Positions 19,903-28,300 of a stretch of 59,795 nucleotides of DNA are shown piece after piece; the first letter of the stretch is position 1, and each line of letters begins with the position of its first letter. The translations under genes and the position numbers were made by a program. This stretch comes from a virus. The stretch spans positions 1 through 59,795 of the IMG/VR virus record IMGVR_UViG_3300047548_000345; one strand, given 5' to 3'. Under the pieces are notes generated by a model that was given only the letters and a program-made list of their open reading frames with translations, was not told the origin of the DNA and searched no databases.

Positions 19903-20962
19903 TGTCTTCCTCCTCAACATCTTCATCTACGGTATCGGCTGCACCACCATATAAGAACTCTTTCTTGCAAGCCTCATCAATTTGATCTAAGATATCCTGA
20001 GTGAAGAATTTCTCAGGGTTCTTGACAATCTGTGACTCGAAAGCCTTTGAACCATCAGGTAATTCATATCGAGTTGAGACTTTCTTGAAGATGCCATACT
20101 TCTCGGCAATGTCAAGCAAACCATAATATGGATCAAGACCTGTCTGGTAATTTAGCCAAGTTTCAATCTTCTTATCTTCGATGGTCAAGCGAGCCTTCTT
20201 TGAATGTGCAGTGACAACGGTACCTGTGCGGCCGCTATCATCATCAAGCATCTTATCTTTCTTCTTTGAGAGGAAGATAATTGTCGATGCGGCATATTCA
20301 AGACCAGAACCACCACCCATCTTCTTTGTTGGCACATAAGCACCGACAACATCATAGATGTGGTTCGTAACAATCAATGGCACCTTAGCCTTACCGAGTT
20401 TCAGTGTCAGAACACGGAAAGCGCCGCGAATAAGTTGTGCGCGGGTCATGTCGCGTGTGTCTTTACCATCAGCAATGTCAGCCATTTCTTTCTCTGTTGA
20501 AAGATTGCCGAGAGAGTCGAGGACAAAAACCATCGGCGGCTTGTCACCCTTTTGATCAATATACTTGTCGAGGATCTTTACAGCCTGTGTGCGAAACTCC
20601 TGAATGGTTGCAACAGGAACAATCGCAACACGCTTTGTATCTACACCACGATCTGCAAGCATCTGCTTAGAGATAGCCGACTCAGATTCGAAGTAGAAAA
20701 TAAAACCGTTTGGATTGTCTTGAAGGAACTGGCGACAAATGTTGATTGCATAGAATGTCTTACCAGTTGAAGGTTCACCAGCGAGTGCGGTGACTTTGTT
20801 TGCAGGAAGCCCACCATAGATGGAACCTGAAAGTAGTGCATTGAGACTGTAACTGCCGGTGCCGATGAAACCAGTAACGTCACCAGCTTCCACACCATCA
20901 TCTACAATACCTGCATACTCATTACCTGTCTCCTTGAGGAGACTTGAAAAAATATCAGCCAT
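19895..20962 (-). CDS. uvsX: Recombinase UvsX (RecA family)
   Basis: 355 residues from the ATG at 20962, with AAGGAGAAA just upstream; a longer frame to 21016 has no ribosome site. Walker A GEPSTGKT (62-69), [15 protein letters not shown] and Walker [15 protein letters not shown], then a RecA-type L2 region ([16 protein letters not shown]). The C-terminus is acidic ([13 protein letters not shown]), as in RecA-type regulatory tails. It catalyses strand exchange for recombination-dependent replication. Followed by gp41 in the T4 order. Confidence 0.96.
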   Translation of the reverse strand: MADIFSSLLKETGNEYAGIVDDGVEAGDVTGFIGTGSYSLNALLSGSIYGGLPANKVTALAGEPSTGKTFYAINICRQFLQDNPNGFIFYFESESAISKQMLADRGVDTKRVAIVPVATIQEFRTQAVKILDKYIDQKGDKPPMVFVLDSLGNLSTEKEMADIADGKDTRDMTRAQLIRGAFRVLTLKLGKAKVPLIVTNHIYDVVGAYVPTKKMGGGSGLEYAASTIIFLSKKKDKMLDDDSGRTGTVVTAHSKKARLTIEDKKIETWLNYQTGLDPYYGLLDIAEKYGIFKKVSTRYELPDGSKAFESQIVKNPEKFFTQDILDQIDEACKKEFLYGGAADTVDEDVEEEDND

Positions 20963-20972
20963 AAGTTTCTCC

Positions 20973-21320
20973 TTATTGTGGCGGTCTTTTAATATCGGAT
21001 TCTTCGGTAATCTCACCGAGTTGAACTTCGATTGCTACAAGACCTGTTTCATGTGCAGTAACTTTATGTAATCTTCCTACTGGAACTACAAAGGTGTCAC
21101 CTGCTTTGACCTCAAATGTTTTTTCACCCAACTTGACGATGCCTTCTCCACCTACAATACACCATGTTTCAGAACGATGTTCGTGCCATTGTAAACTAAT
21201 GGCTTGATTAGGTTCAATCGTCAGTTTCTTTACTTTGTAACCTTTTCCTTTTTCGATTACTTCCCACAATCCCCACGGCCTTTTCTCCGCTTCGATTGTG
21301 TTGACTTTGAAGTCCGTCAC
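20973..21320 (-). CDS. Cupin, phosphomannose isomerase type II-like
   Basis: 115 residues. [20 protein letters not shown], then [19 protein letters not shown] with two metal His and [11 protein letters not shown], match the C-terminal cupin domain of ManC/type II phosphomannose isomerases. It may interconvert mannose-6-P and fructose-6-P, which would feed the GDP-mannose needed by the epimerase at 35776 (inference). It overlaps the upstream membrane protein gene by 107 bases and has its own sigma70-type promoter there. Confidence 0.85.
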   Translation of the reverse strand: MTDFKVNTIEAEKRPWGLWEVIEKGKGYKVKKLTIEPNQAISLQWHEHRSETWCIVGGEGIVKLGEKTFEVKAGDTFVVPVGRLHKVTAHETGLVAIEVQLGEITEESDIKRPPQ

Positions 21321-22089
21321 TCGTCACCTCGCTCATATCTAAAAACTCAGGAACACTATCACGATTTTTTGATACATTGTAGGCTAATAACAATAGAATA
21401 GCCAAAGGATCAAAAACGAATATAAGAAGTATTATAACAAATCGGATGGCTTTGTCAACCACTTCTTTATCAGAACCGCCATAAATTATCTCAGCCACAT
21501 ACTTGATTGGACCAACTTCGGCTTCGATCTTCTTAAACTCAGATTCAAACTTGATCTTTTCTGTCTTTAGCAGAGATAGCTTTTTGATTTCTTCTTGTTT
21601 ACGATTGACAAGTTCCGTTCTCGTCTTACGTTGCTGGTCTGCGGCTCTTAGTGATGACTGTGCTTGGTTTCTCTCAGTCATCTTATCGATAGCACTATCA
21701 ATCTGTGCTACCTGTTTATCTATATCGTATATAGAATCTTCAATAAACTTTATCTGGCTATCAACGACCTGTATCTGCTCGGTGACGCCTGTGTTTAGTG
21801 ACAGAGTTTGTTCTATGTGTGCTTTTGAAAGGAAACCAAATATACCCATGCTGGTGATTAGCATGAGAACGGTAACAGCCACAGTCAAGTAGTATTTGAT
21901 AAACCTTGGTGCAACCGACCAATTATTGTAGAGCCATGATGTGGCTACAAGTTTGCCTACTTCTAACACAGAACCCATGATAACGATAGGCCAAAATGCA
22001 CCAGCAAATATCGTGGTCAAGCCGACAATCGAATAGAAAGCGGCGACCATCGATATTGCGATGCCAGTTAGAAAGACTAGAATGTTCAT
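21214..22089 (-). CDS. Membrane protein with coiled coil, conserved in T4-like phages
   Basis: 291 residues. There are three N-terminal hydrophobic segments (about 1-21, 24-45, 63-88), a long coiled coil (about 100-185, e.g. IDKQVAQIDSAIDKMTERN) and a fourth membrane segment (FVIILLIFVFDPLAILLLLA). The C-terminus is polar and basic. Similar proteins occur in marine T4-like phages without known role; the topology suggests an inner-membrane protein with a large coiled-coil loop. Confidence 0.7.
   Translation of the reverse strand: MNILVFLTGIAISMVAAFYSIVGLTTIFAGAFWPIVIMGSVLEVGKLVATSWLYNNWSVAPRFIKYYLTVAVTVLMLITSMGIFGFLSKAHIEQTLSLNTGVTEQIQVVDSQIKFIEDSIYDIDKQVAQIDSAIDKMTERNQAQSSLRAADQQRKTRTELVNRKQEEIKKLSLLKTEKIKFESEFKKIEAEVGPIKYVAEIIYGGSDKEVVDKAIRFVIILLIFVFDPLAILLLLAYNVSKNRDSVPEFLDMSEVTSDGLQSQHNRSGEKAVGIVGSNRKRKRLQSKETDD
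21431..21458 (-). promoter_or_regulatory. Sigma70-type promoter for the cupin gene
   Basis: Minus strand TTGACA, 16-base spacer, TATAAT, inside the 3' part of the membrane-protein gene and 111 bases before the cupin start. Confidence 0.7.
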
Positions 22090-22097
22090 GCAGCTAT

Positions 22098-24650
22098 TTA
22101 GCTAAAGAAAGCCGCTAGACTTGATACATGCTCTGTCTTCCAGCCAATGCTATCCAAGACAATCTTCAAAGGCTCAACAAAAGACTTTTCATATTGTGTA
22201 TCATAGTCGATGAACTTAGCAATTTCAAATTCAGGCGGAATCATATTCGGGAATGAAATGATGTTGCTCTGAATTGTGTTTGGTTCTTTGAGATAGATAA
22301 ATTTGATCTTCTCACCTTCTTTGATCAACTCATACTTCTTGGTCAACTTGTGCTTCTGCAACAGGTGATTATAGACAAGAGAACCACGAACATGAATTGG
22401 TGTCTTGTCACCATAGATTGCATTGCCTGTGCCTTTATACTTCGTGAGACCATTCACGCCACGAGGAAAGGCAATGTCAGCAGGATTAAGTGTCTTAAAC
22501 TCCTGTCTGAAATCATCGATGAATTGAATGACGGAATCTTCATCTTTGTTGAAGATAAGATCAATGGCGTGCCACAACTTTTCTTTACAAGCCGATGGTG
22601 TGGATGACTTGATCATTTCAAGACCCATCACCTTCAACTTTGGCTTTGCATACTGCACGCCTTCATTGTTATGCACGTTGAGAATGTAACGCTTCTTAGC
22701 TGTCCAGATACCTTTATCAGCAAGAGCCTCACGCTTCATCATCATTTTTTGTTGGAAGGCATTAACATATCGAGCAAGTTCAGCATAAGACTTGTCAATA
22801 AATGGCTGAATTTTAGCTTCACAGATTTTGTCCATGAAGGCGATAACTTCTGCTGTTCCAGCAGATGGATTCTGGTCAACAATAGTCGCGTTGACCAATC
22901 GACCCATAGACAGATAAATCGAATCCGTATCACTTGCAATAACATAATCTTCACCTTCAGTTTTAAGGATCTTGTTCATATATTCATTCATCTTCTTTTC
23001 AATCCAACGGATCGACAACTGACCAGATGTGGTGATTGCTGTCGCCTGTCGAATATCGAAGAAGCGAAAATATTCATTGCCTAGCGCACCGTAAGCTGAG
23101 TTCAAACAAACTTTCTTAGCCAACTGTAGATTGTTATAACGAGCAATTCGTTTTTCAATCTCAAATCGTTTAGCTTTGTCAGTTTCTTTTTCTAGTTCTT
23201 TCTTAGCCTCGATTGCTTTGCTCTTATACTTAGTGCGATCATTATACATTGTCTCCATCATTTCAGGCAGAAAGCCTTGCTTATCTGCGCGGAAGAAATG
23301 ACCATTAGGTGTGAGCGTAACACCAAGTTCTTTGAGACCACTTGTATCGATTTCTTGATCAAGCAAAGAATCCACAGATACACCACGAATACGGTGTAAC
23401 TCAGTAGGCCAATTACTTGGATCAATAAACATCTCAGGTGAAATGTTATACTGCATAATCAAATGCGGATATAGAGAGTTTAAGTCAAACGATGCAACCC
23501 ACTTATGCATACCGATAATCGGATCTTTCACATATGCACCAACATATGCGGCATCTTTCCTATTCTGTGTGATAGGTGGAATGACAAGGTTTTGTTCACG
23601 CAAATGATTATAGATTAGTGCATCCCACATTCTAACTTGTGCGAACACATCATCATAGTTTGTCTTACTATCATAGGCTAGAGTGAGAGCGAGTTCAATC
23701 AGTTTCAATTTATCATCTAGGCGTTCAATGAGTTCCACGTCCTTGATGTTATACTCAATGAACAATTGATAGTTATCACGATAGAGTGAATGTAGATTGC
23801 CATATTCTTCATACGACAACTTACGCTCACCCAATTCAACATGGGCAATGTTATCAAGTTTATAGGATTCTTGCGACTTGCCTTCAGGAGCATATCGCTG
23901 ATACAGATCGATATAATCTAGATTAGAAATACCGAGAATGTTATATGTTTTGAATTGGCGACCAGGCCCAAAGTTAACCTCACGTTCATTCAAAACACCC
24001 CAAGGCGAGAGACGCTTTGCAGTGTCCTCGCCGAGCAAGTTGCGAATACGATTGACAAGATAAGGAACGTCGAACAGCTTCACGTTCCAGCCAGTGATAA
24101 TATCTGGATAATCACCTTCCCACTCATCAATGAACCGCTTGATCAAATCAATTTCATCACGGCACTTGATATAGCGAACATCATCACGGACGTTATTGAA
24201 GTCGCCGCAACCAAGCACGATAAATTTACCACTACCCATCTTCATGGTAATGGCTGTGATAGGTTCACGCGCATCATTAGGCTCAGGGAAACCATTCTCT
24301 GAACCGACCTCAATATCGATGTTGCAGACGTTGATGAAGTCTAAGTCCCAATCAACTTCATGCGGATGATTGTCAGAGATAAAAACATATTCATACTTCT
24401 GATTGCCATAAATCTTGAAGCCATCAACGCCTTCATACTGCTTTACGAAATCACGACAATCACGGATATTACCTGGCTTCATCTCAGCCAAGTATTCACC
24501 TGTGACAGTCTTAAACTCCGTCGGTTTGTTTGAAGGAACGAAAAGAGTAGGATGATAGTCCACTTTATTGCGAACGCGGCGCCCGTTATGGACGCCGCGA
24601 TACAAAATTCTAGAACCATATACTACAACATTAGTGTAGAAATCTTTCAT
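22098..24650 (-). CDS. 43: DNA polymerase gp43 (family B)
   Basis: 850 residues (T4: 898). Exonuclease motifs: NIDIEVGSE (Asp112, Glu114), GWNVKLFDVPYL (about 187-198) and YNIKDVELI (Asp304). Polymerase motif A SFDLNSLYPHLIM (Asp389), motif B KKVCLNSAYGALGNEYF, motif C IASDTDSIYLS. The C-terminus ends VSSLAAFFS, resembling the clamp-binding tail of T4 gp43. It is the replicative polymerase with 3'-5' proofreading. The start overlaps the upstream small gene (TAATG). Confidence 0.98.
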   Translation of the reverse strand: MKDFYTNVVVYGSRILYRGVHNGRRVRNKVDYHPTLFVPSNKPTEFKTVTGEYLAEMKPGNIRDCRDFVKQYEGVDGFKIYGNQKYEYVFISDNHPHEVDWDLDFINVCNIDIEVGSENGFPEPNDAREPITAITMKMGSGKFIVLGCGDFNNVRDDVRYIKCRDEIDLIKRFIDEWEGDYPDIITGWNVKLFDVPYLVNRIRNLLGEDTAKRLSPWGVLNEREVNFGPGRQFKTYNILGISNLDYIDLYQRYAPEGKSQESYKLDNIAHVELGERKLSYEEYGNLHSLYRDNYQLFIEYNIKDVELIERLDDKLKLIELALTLAYDSKTNYDDVFAQVRMWDALIYNHLREQNLVIPPITQNRKDAAYVGAYVKDPIIGMHKWVASFDLNSLYPHLIMQYNISPEMFIDPSNWPTELHRIRGVSVDSLLDQEIDTSGLKELGVTLTPNGHFFRADKQGFLPEMMETMYNDRTKYKSKAIEAKKELEKETDKAKRFEIEKRIARYNNLQLAKKVCLNSAYGALGNEYFRFFDIRQATAITTSGQLSIRWIEKKMNEYMNKILKTEGEDYVIASDTDSIYLSMGRLVNATIVDQNPSAGTAEVIAFMDKICEAKIQPFIDKSYAELARYVNAFQQKMMMKREALADKGIWTAKKRYILNVHNNEGVQYAKPKLKVMGLEMIKSSTPSACKEKLWHAIDLIFNKDEDSVIQFIDDFRQEFKTLNPADIAFPRGVNGLTKYKGTGNAIYGDKTPIHVRGSLVYNHLLQKHKLTKKYELIKEGEKIKFIYLKEPNTIQSNIISFPNMIPPEFEIAKFIDYDTQYEKSFVEPLKIVLDSIGWKTEHVSSLAAFFS

Positions 24651-24955
24651 TACGGTACAATTAGCTTGTTTGTGGGTGCGATGATTCCGCCGAACATAGT
24701 GTTGTATTGATTTACAAACTCTTTTACCGGCGTCATTGTAACTATAACATGAGCCTTATGAATTGTAAACTCTTTTTCTTCGGAAAACTCCGCCCAAGGT
24801 GCGAAGCCAACCGTAGGAGTTTTAGGATCAGTTTTAGATGGAATGATAGCAACGCGGACAGGATTCTTTACCGTAATATGCGTATCTGTTTCTGTGGTAT
24901 CACCGAGCATTTCAATGCCATCGATGAGACGGTGAAGTTTTACATTTAGTGCCAT
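24650..24955 (-). CDS. Conserved small phage protein, possible Sm-like fold
   Basis: 101 residues: KLHRLIDGIEMLGDTTETDT, THITVKNPVRVAIIP, VGFAPWAEFSEEKEFTIHKA and HVIVTMTPVKEFVNQYNTMF. Five predicted strands with a strand-2/3 ID-G pattern are reminiscent of LSm proteins; similar small proteins are common beside polymerase in T4-like marine phages. RNA binding is inference only. It is coupled to gp43. Confidence 0.65.
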   Translation of the reverse strand: MALNVKLHRLIDGIEMLGDTTETDTHITVKNPVRVAIIPSKTDPKTPTVGFAPWAEFSEEKEFTIHKAHVIVTMTPVKEFVNQYNTMFGGIIAPTNKLIVP

Positions 24956-25161
24956 TAGTCAACAATCTCCAAAAGATAATCATACACACCAATCGTAACC
25001 CACTTTTCAGGGATCAAGGTCACGCGAGAACCTGATTCCGTGTTGTAGGTATACTTGCTATCATAGTCCACAATCTTAGCCAATCTCTCCCACTTTCCGT
25101 CAAACTCACGCTGACGAAGTTGAGTTTCGAGAATGTTAAGGCCGTATTCAGAACCACGCAT
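24955..25161 (-). CDS. Small hypothetical protein
   Basis: 68 residues from the ATG at 25161, with AAAGGA 8 bases upstream (MRGSEYGLNILETQLRQREF...). A beta-rich C-terminus (VTLIPEKWVTIGVYDYLLEIV). No family recognised. The stop abuts the next gene's start. Confidence 0.65.
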   Translation of the reverse strand: MRGSEYGLNILETQLRQREFDGKWERLAKIVDYDSKYTYNTESGSRVTLIPEKWVTIGVYDYLLEIVD

Positions 25162-25172
25162 AGTTTTTCCTT

Positions 25173-25448
25173 TCAAAATCCAATACCAAAATAATTGTTT
25201 TGACTTTCAAGTTCAAAGTCGCCTGCATCTAATCCTTTTTGGATGCAATTATCACATATCATACCACGTTTATAGTTATCTGTCAAGACATTATATAATT
25301 CTCCATCTGCGATGACTGAACCATAATGTCCTACAAGATAGGTTTGACCACCAAAATCAAAGATTGTGGCTGAACAACGATGTGATTGTTCATATTCTTT
25401 ACCGAAGAGGTTTTTGAATTTCGCACCACAAGTTTTACAGGTTGCCAT
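25173..25448 (-). CDS. Small zinc-finger protein
   Basis: 91 residues from the ATG at 25448. ATCKTCGAKFKN at the N-terminus and MICDNCIQKGLD later give two CxxC pairs, with QSHRC between. It probably binds zinc; the role is unknown. Co-directional with its neighbours. Confidence 0.65.
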   Translation of the reverse strand: MATCKTCGAKFKNLFGKEYEQSHRCSATIFDFGGQTYLVGHYGSVIADGELYNVLTDNYKRGMICDNCIQKGLDAGDFELESQNNYFGIGF

Positions 25449-25450
25449 GA

Positions 25451-26125
25451 TTAATCCCACAGAGCGTGATAGTATTTGCCAAATAGCATCATTGCATGAT
25501 TACGCCTCTTCCAAGCCTTATCATATGCTTTTTTATCAAACACATGAGTATGGTTTGGACCGTTTTTCATCTGATAGGTCTTTTCACCATCATATTCACC
25601 GGCTTCGACCCATGTATAATCAAACTCACCTGAATGAAACTGGCTATCCCAGTCTTCATCAAGCATACACTCAAAAGCCCAGATCATTTCATCAAGAACC
25701 CATTCCCAACGAGCCTCATGAAACTCATCTGTGTCCCATTCATCTTTTTTTGGTGGTGCAGCAGTCGAGCGTAAATGCTTTGGAACATCCTTATCTTCAA
25801 CAAAAGGTGAACCGTGCTTCGTTTCTTTTAGTTGAAGAAGCATAGGATGAATGATATGAGCTAGAGTATAATCCATGCTCCATGTATCATAGCGATCAAT
25901 GCGAACCTTGATCTTCTGTTTCTTCTTGTAAAAGTAATACTTATTGATTGTCGCATCAATAATATCTTGAATTACATCAAAGAAACTTTCTAACTTTTTA
26001 TCAAAGTTTGTCACCTCACTTGACTTAATCATATAGTAAGGCTTCTTATACTTCTTCTTTTGATACCAGTATAAGAGTGGTAAGACCGTCGCACGACCAG
26101 GATAAGGACCAATATCAACTTTCAT
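25451..26125 (-). CDS. Conserved phage protein (RYDTWSMDYTLA family)
   Basis: 224 residues. KIKVRIDRYDTWSMDYTLAH, HPMLLQLKETKHGSPFV, DVPKHLRSTAAPP and RWEWVLDEMIWAFECML form a conserved pattern seen in many large phages, rich in Trp, His and Asp, suggesting a metal or nucleotide site. No activity is known. The start overlaps the next upstream gene by 11 bases. Confidence 0.75.
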   Translation of the reverse strand: MKVDIGPYPGRATVLPLLYWYQKKKYKKPYYMIKSSEVTNFDKKLESFFDVIQDIIDATINKYYFYKKKQKIKVRIDRYDTWSMDYTLAHIIHPMLLQLKETKHGSPFVEDKDVPKHLRSTAAPPKKDEWDTDEFHEARWEWVLDEMIWAFECMLDEDWDSQFHSGEFDYTWVEAGEYDGEKTYQMKNGPNHTHVFDKKAYDKAWKRRNHAMMLFGKYYHALWD

Positions 26126-26549
26126 TCTTCTGTTCCTTAGAAAAGTTTTCTACACTTTCTAACAAAACCGCCTCAAGACCAATCTTAGCAAAAGTCTTGA
26201 CCATCTCATCACTAAGTTCAAACGTCACGGTTGCAGAACCGTCTTCATGCTCAACGATTCCATCAACCATGATTTTATCATCACCAGCTTTTTCACCTGT
26301 GATAACATCGTAGGTTTTCTTGAAGATACTATCTTTGCAAGGATAAAACTCACCATTCACACCCTTGATGATCCAATCGCCTTTTTCGGCTCGCATAGAA
26401 CCTTCTAGCGTCGGTATCATAATGTAAGGTGTGAGATTATCTTCGCGGAACTTTACAATACCTCCACACCATGAGGAAAGATATTTGATATTGTAATCAT
26501 CAATTTGTTCACCTTCAACTTCAATAGGCTTTTTACGAATACGCATCAT
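26115..26549 (-). CDS. Conserved small phage protein
   Basis: 144 residues from ATG 26549 (second ATG at 26546); AGGAA lies 6 bases upstream. RKKPIEVEGEQID at the N-terminus and GDWIIKGVNGEFYPCKDSIF with TYDVI match a very common phage family of unknown function. The start overlaps the thyX TGA. Confidence 0.75.
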   Translation of the reverse strand: MMRIRKKPIEVEGEQIDDYNIKYLSSWCGGIVKFREDNLTPYIMIPTLEGSMRAEKGDWIIKGVNGEFYPCKDSIFKKTYDVITGEKAGDDKIMVDGIVEHEDGSATVTFELSDEMVKTFAKIGLEAVLLESVENFSKEQKNES

Positions 26550-27238
26550 ACAATTCCTATTTCTAAAGTATCTCTCAAAGATGGAAATTGTGCAGTCAAA
26601 GCATACCAAGCGGAATATGCAACTTCACGATGTTCGTGTTGAGTTTCAACACCACAACGCAATTGACAATAGTGAATCCATGAACGGACAGAACCAGTCA
26701 TATACATACGCGAAATAGTAAGACCTTCTGGCAGAACAGCACGGGCCTGTTCTTTTGCAATACCATTATTGATTGCCCATTCGTAGGCTTTTCGTGAAGC
26801 AATTGTTACATCAATCTGTGCATCTTCCCAATCTTTATATAACTCACGATGTTCAAGATTGTTAGCAGTGTCTAATTGAATTGAGTTTTGACGGTTCTTT
26901 GTATCTTGCAAACGAGCCGCGCGGCGTTCAAAACCGAGGTCTTTTGTAGGATCGGCATAACGCTGGCTAAACTCTTGAAACGAGAACGAACGATGCCGTA
27001 AAATCTGACGAGCAATGTCGCGTGTCGTTTCAATTTCCATACACACAGAAACCATTTCAAATGGTGACCAATGTTTATGTTTAGCCAAATACCGCAACAA
27101 CTTTGGTGCGGTCTCAGTATTGTTTTGATTTGAAGGATTAGAAACGCGGGCTACATAGGCAATAAGTTCATCGGCTGACTTACAGCCAGTAACACTTTCA
27201 ATCGGTTGCGTAACAGCAACCACTCTCGCATGATGCAT
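26546..27238 (-). CDS. thyX: Flavin-dependent thymidylate synthase ThyX
   Basis: 230 residues. The ThyX motif RHRxxS is in ILRHRSFSFQEFSQRYA, with HWSPFEMVSVCMEI (FAD contact) and RSWIHYCQLRCGVETQHEHRE (substrate/FAD site). It makes dTMP from dUMP using methylene-tetrahydrofolate and FAD, supplying dTTP together with dUTPase (41456) and dNMP kinase (47504). Full family length, no missing catalytic residue seen. Confidence 0.97.
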   Translation of the reverse strand: MHHARVVAVTQPIESVTGCKSADELIAYVARVSNPSNQNNTETAPKLLRYLAKHKHWSPFEMVSVCMEIETTRDIARQILRHRSFSFQEFSQRYADPTKDLGFERRAARLQDTKNRQNSIQLDTANNLEHRELYKDWEDAQIDVTIASRKAYEWAINNGIAKEQARAVLPEGLTISRMYMTGSVRSWIHYCQLRCGVETQHEHREVAYSAWYALTAQFPSLRDTLEIGIV

Positions 27239-27258
27239 AGTTCACCTTTTATGAAAAA

Positions 27259-27678
27259 TTAATTACAAACGACTTGCGAAATTGTCTGACCTGTGGCAGC
27301 ATCATAACCAAGCACTTGACGGAAACATTGCTGTTGAATAACCGGCGCTGCATAAGCAGGCTGATTGATCAAAGCACCACCGATAAGGCCGCCAAGTAAA
27401 CCAAGCCCGACACCTGCGGCGATAGCACCACCATTATTCCAGCCGCCGCCATAACCACGGCCACCATAATAGTTATTCTGGACATATCTATTGCCATTGT
27501 TGCGATAATAATTTCCACTATTTCTGTAGTAGTTATTATTAGGTCTATAATTTCGCTGAACATAATTACGAGAAGGAGGAGAATAACCACCGCCTTGTCG
27601 ACCTCGTTGCTGCTGTGCTTCTGCGATAGTCGGTATTACAAATAATGTAATTGCAGCTAATGTAGTTACGAGACGCAT
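27259..27678 (-). CDS. Secreted Tyr/Asn/Arg-rich protein with glycine zipper
   Basis: 139 residues. Signal peptide RLVTTLAAITLFVIPTIAEA, then a low-complexity NYYRNSGNYYRNNGNRY repeat region, a glycine-zipper segment (AIAAGVGLGLLGGLIGGALI) and a C-terminal globular tip with two Cys (QQQCFRQVLGYD...VVCN). The layout resembles host envelope proteins with Rick_17kDa/YMGG-like zippers. It is probably a host-derived envelope gene; role unknown. Confidence 0.75.
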   Translation of the reverse strand: MRLVTTLAAITLFVIPTIAEAQQQRGRQGGGYSPPSRNYVQRNYRPNNNYYRNSGNYYRNNGNRYVQNNYYGGRGYGGGWNNGGAIAAGVGLGLLGGLIGGALINQPAYAAPVIQQQCFRQVLGYDAATGQTISQVVCN

Positions 27679-27703
27679 GGTTATTCTCCTGTCTCAGTTA
27701 TAG

Positions 27704-27779
27704 TGGAGCGGGGTGCCAGTAACGCTCTGGTCCTATCTAGCTTGGAAGGCTAGCGCACATCTATCTATACCAACCCCGC
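27704..27779 (-). tRNA. tRNA-Gly(TCC) with non-consensus T-loop
   Basis: Acceptor GCGGGGT/ACCCCGC with T73, anticodon arm CTAGC-CTTCCAA-GCTAG, encoded CCA. The T-arm is CCAG-AGCGTTA-CTGG, lacking the TTCRA loop needed for the usual T54-psi55 modification. Confidence 0.88.
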
Positions 27780-27785
27780 GATTGA

Positions 27786-28046
27786 TTACTTAGTCTTTGA
27801 CTTAGGCTTAGCCGCTGTCTTAGTCTTAGCAGGCGCCTTTGTCTTATCGGCAACTTTGTTCGCTGTCTTATTAACAGCCTTGCGAACATTCTTCTTAGCC
27901 TTTTCGACAACAACCTCAGCATCAGCCTTACTGACCTGGCCATCTTTGTTGAGGTCGAAGATATTCTGACCTTCTCTGATGTTGAGCATCCAATAGGCAG
28001 CAAAACCAACTGCGGCTAATGCGATCAATACAATTAAAACTTCCAT
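27786..28046 (-). CDS. Membrane-anchored EF-hand-like protein with Lys/Ala tail
   Basis: 86 residues. An N-terminal membrane helix (VLIVLIALAAVGFAAYWML), then NIFDLNKDGQVSKADAEVV, which fits a DxNxDGxVxxxDAE EF-hand/dockerin calcium loop, and a C-terminal Lys/Ala/Thr-rich tail (KAPAKTKTAAKPKSK) like those of nucleic-acid-condensing proteins. The combination could tether DNA or polyanions to the membrane (inference). Confidence 0.7.
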   Translation of the reverse strand: MEVLIVLIALAAVGFAAYWMLNIREGQNIFDLNKDGQVSKADAEVVVEKAKKNVRKAVNKTANKVADKTKAPAKTKTAAKPKSKTK

Positions 28047-28048
28047 TT

Positions 28049-28297
28049 TTAACTCCTAACTAATTTAGTCATACCATACAAATCTGGATAAAGTCTTTCC
28101 AGCAAGATCATTGCATCCAGTATATAGCCACGCCGAAAGCGCCAGATGACTTCTTCCATTCCATCATCTAATGTATGAATTTCTTTTTTCTGTCCTTTAT
28201 CTAAAACAACGAAACCACGTTTTTCAAGTTCATCTATCAGGTCATCATCATCTAAATCATCAAGATCAACATAAACATCTGCGGACACATATGGCAT
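28049..28297 (-). CDS. Small acidic hypothetical protein
   Basis: 82 residues with an Asp stretch (VDLDDLDDDDLIDELEKRGF) and a helical C-terminus (RFRRGYILDAMILLERLYP). It resembles short phage proteins annotated only as hypothetical. It sits 3 bases after galE's upstream region and immediately before the EF-hand gene. Confidence 0.6.
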   Translation of the reverse strand: MPYVSADVYVDLDDLDDDDLIDELEKRGFVVLDKGQKKEIHTLDDGMEEVIWRFRRGYILDAMILLERLYPDLYGMTKLVRS

Positions 28298-28300
28298 GAT

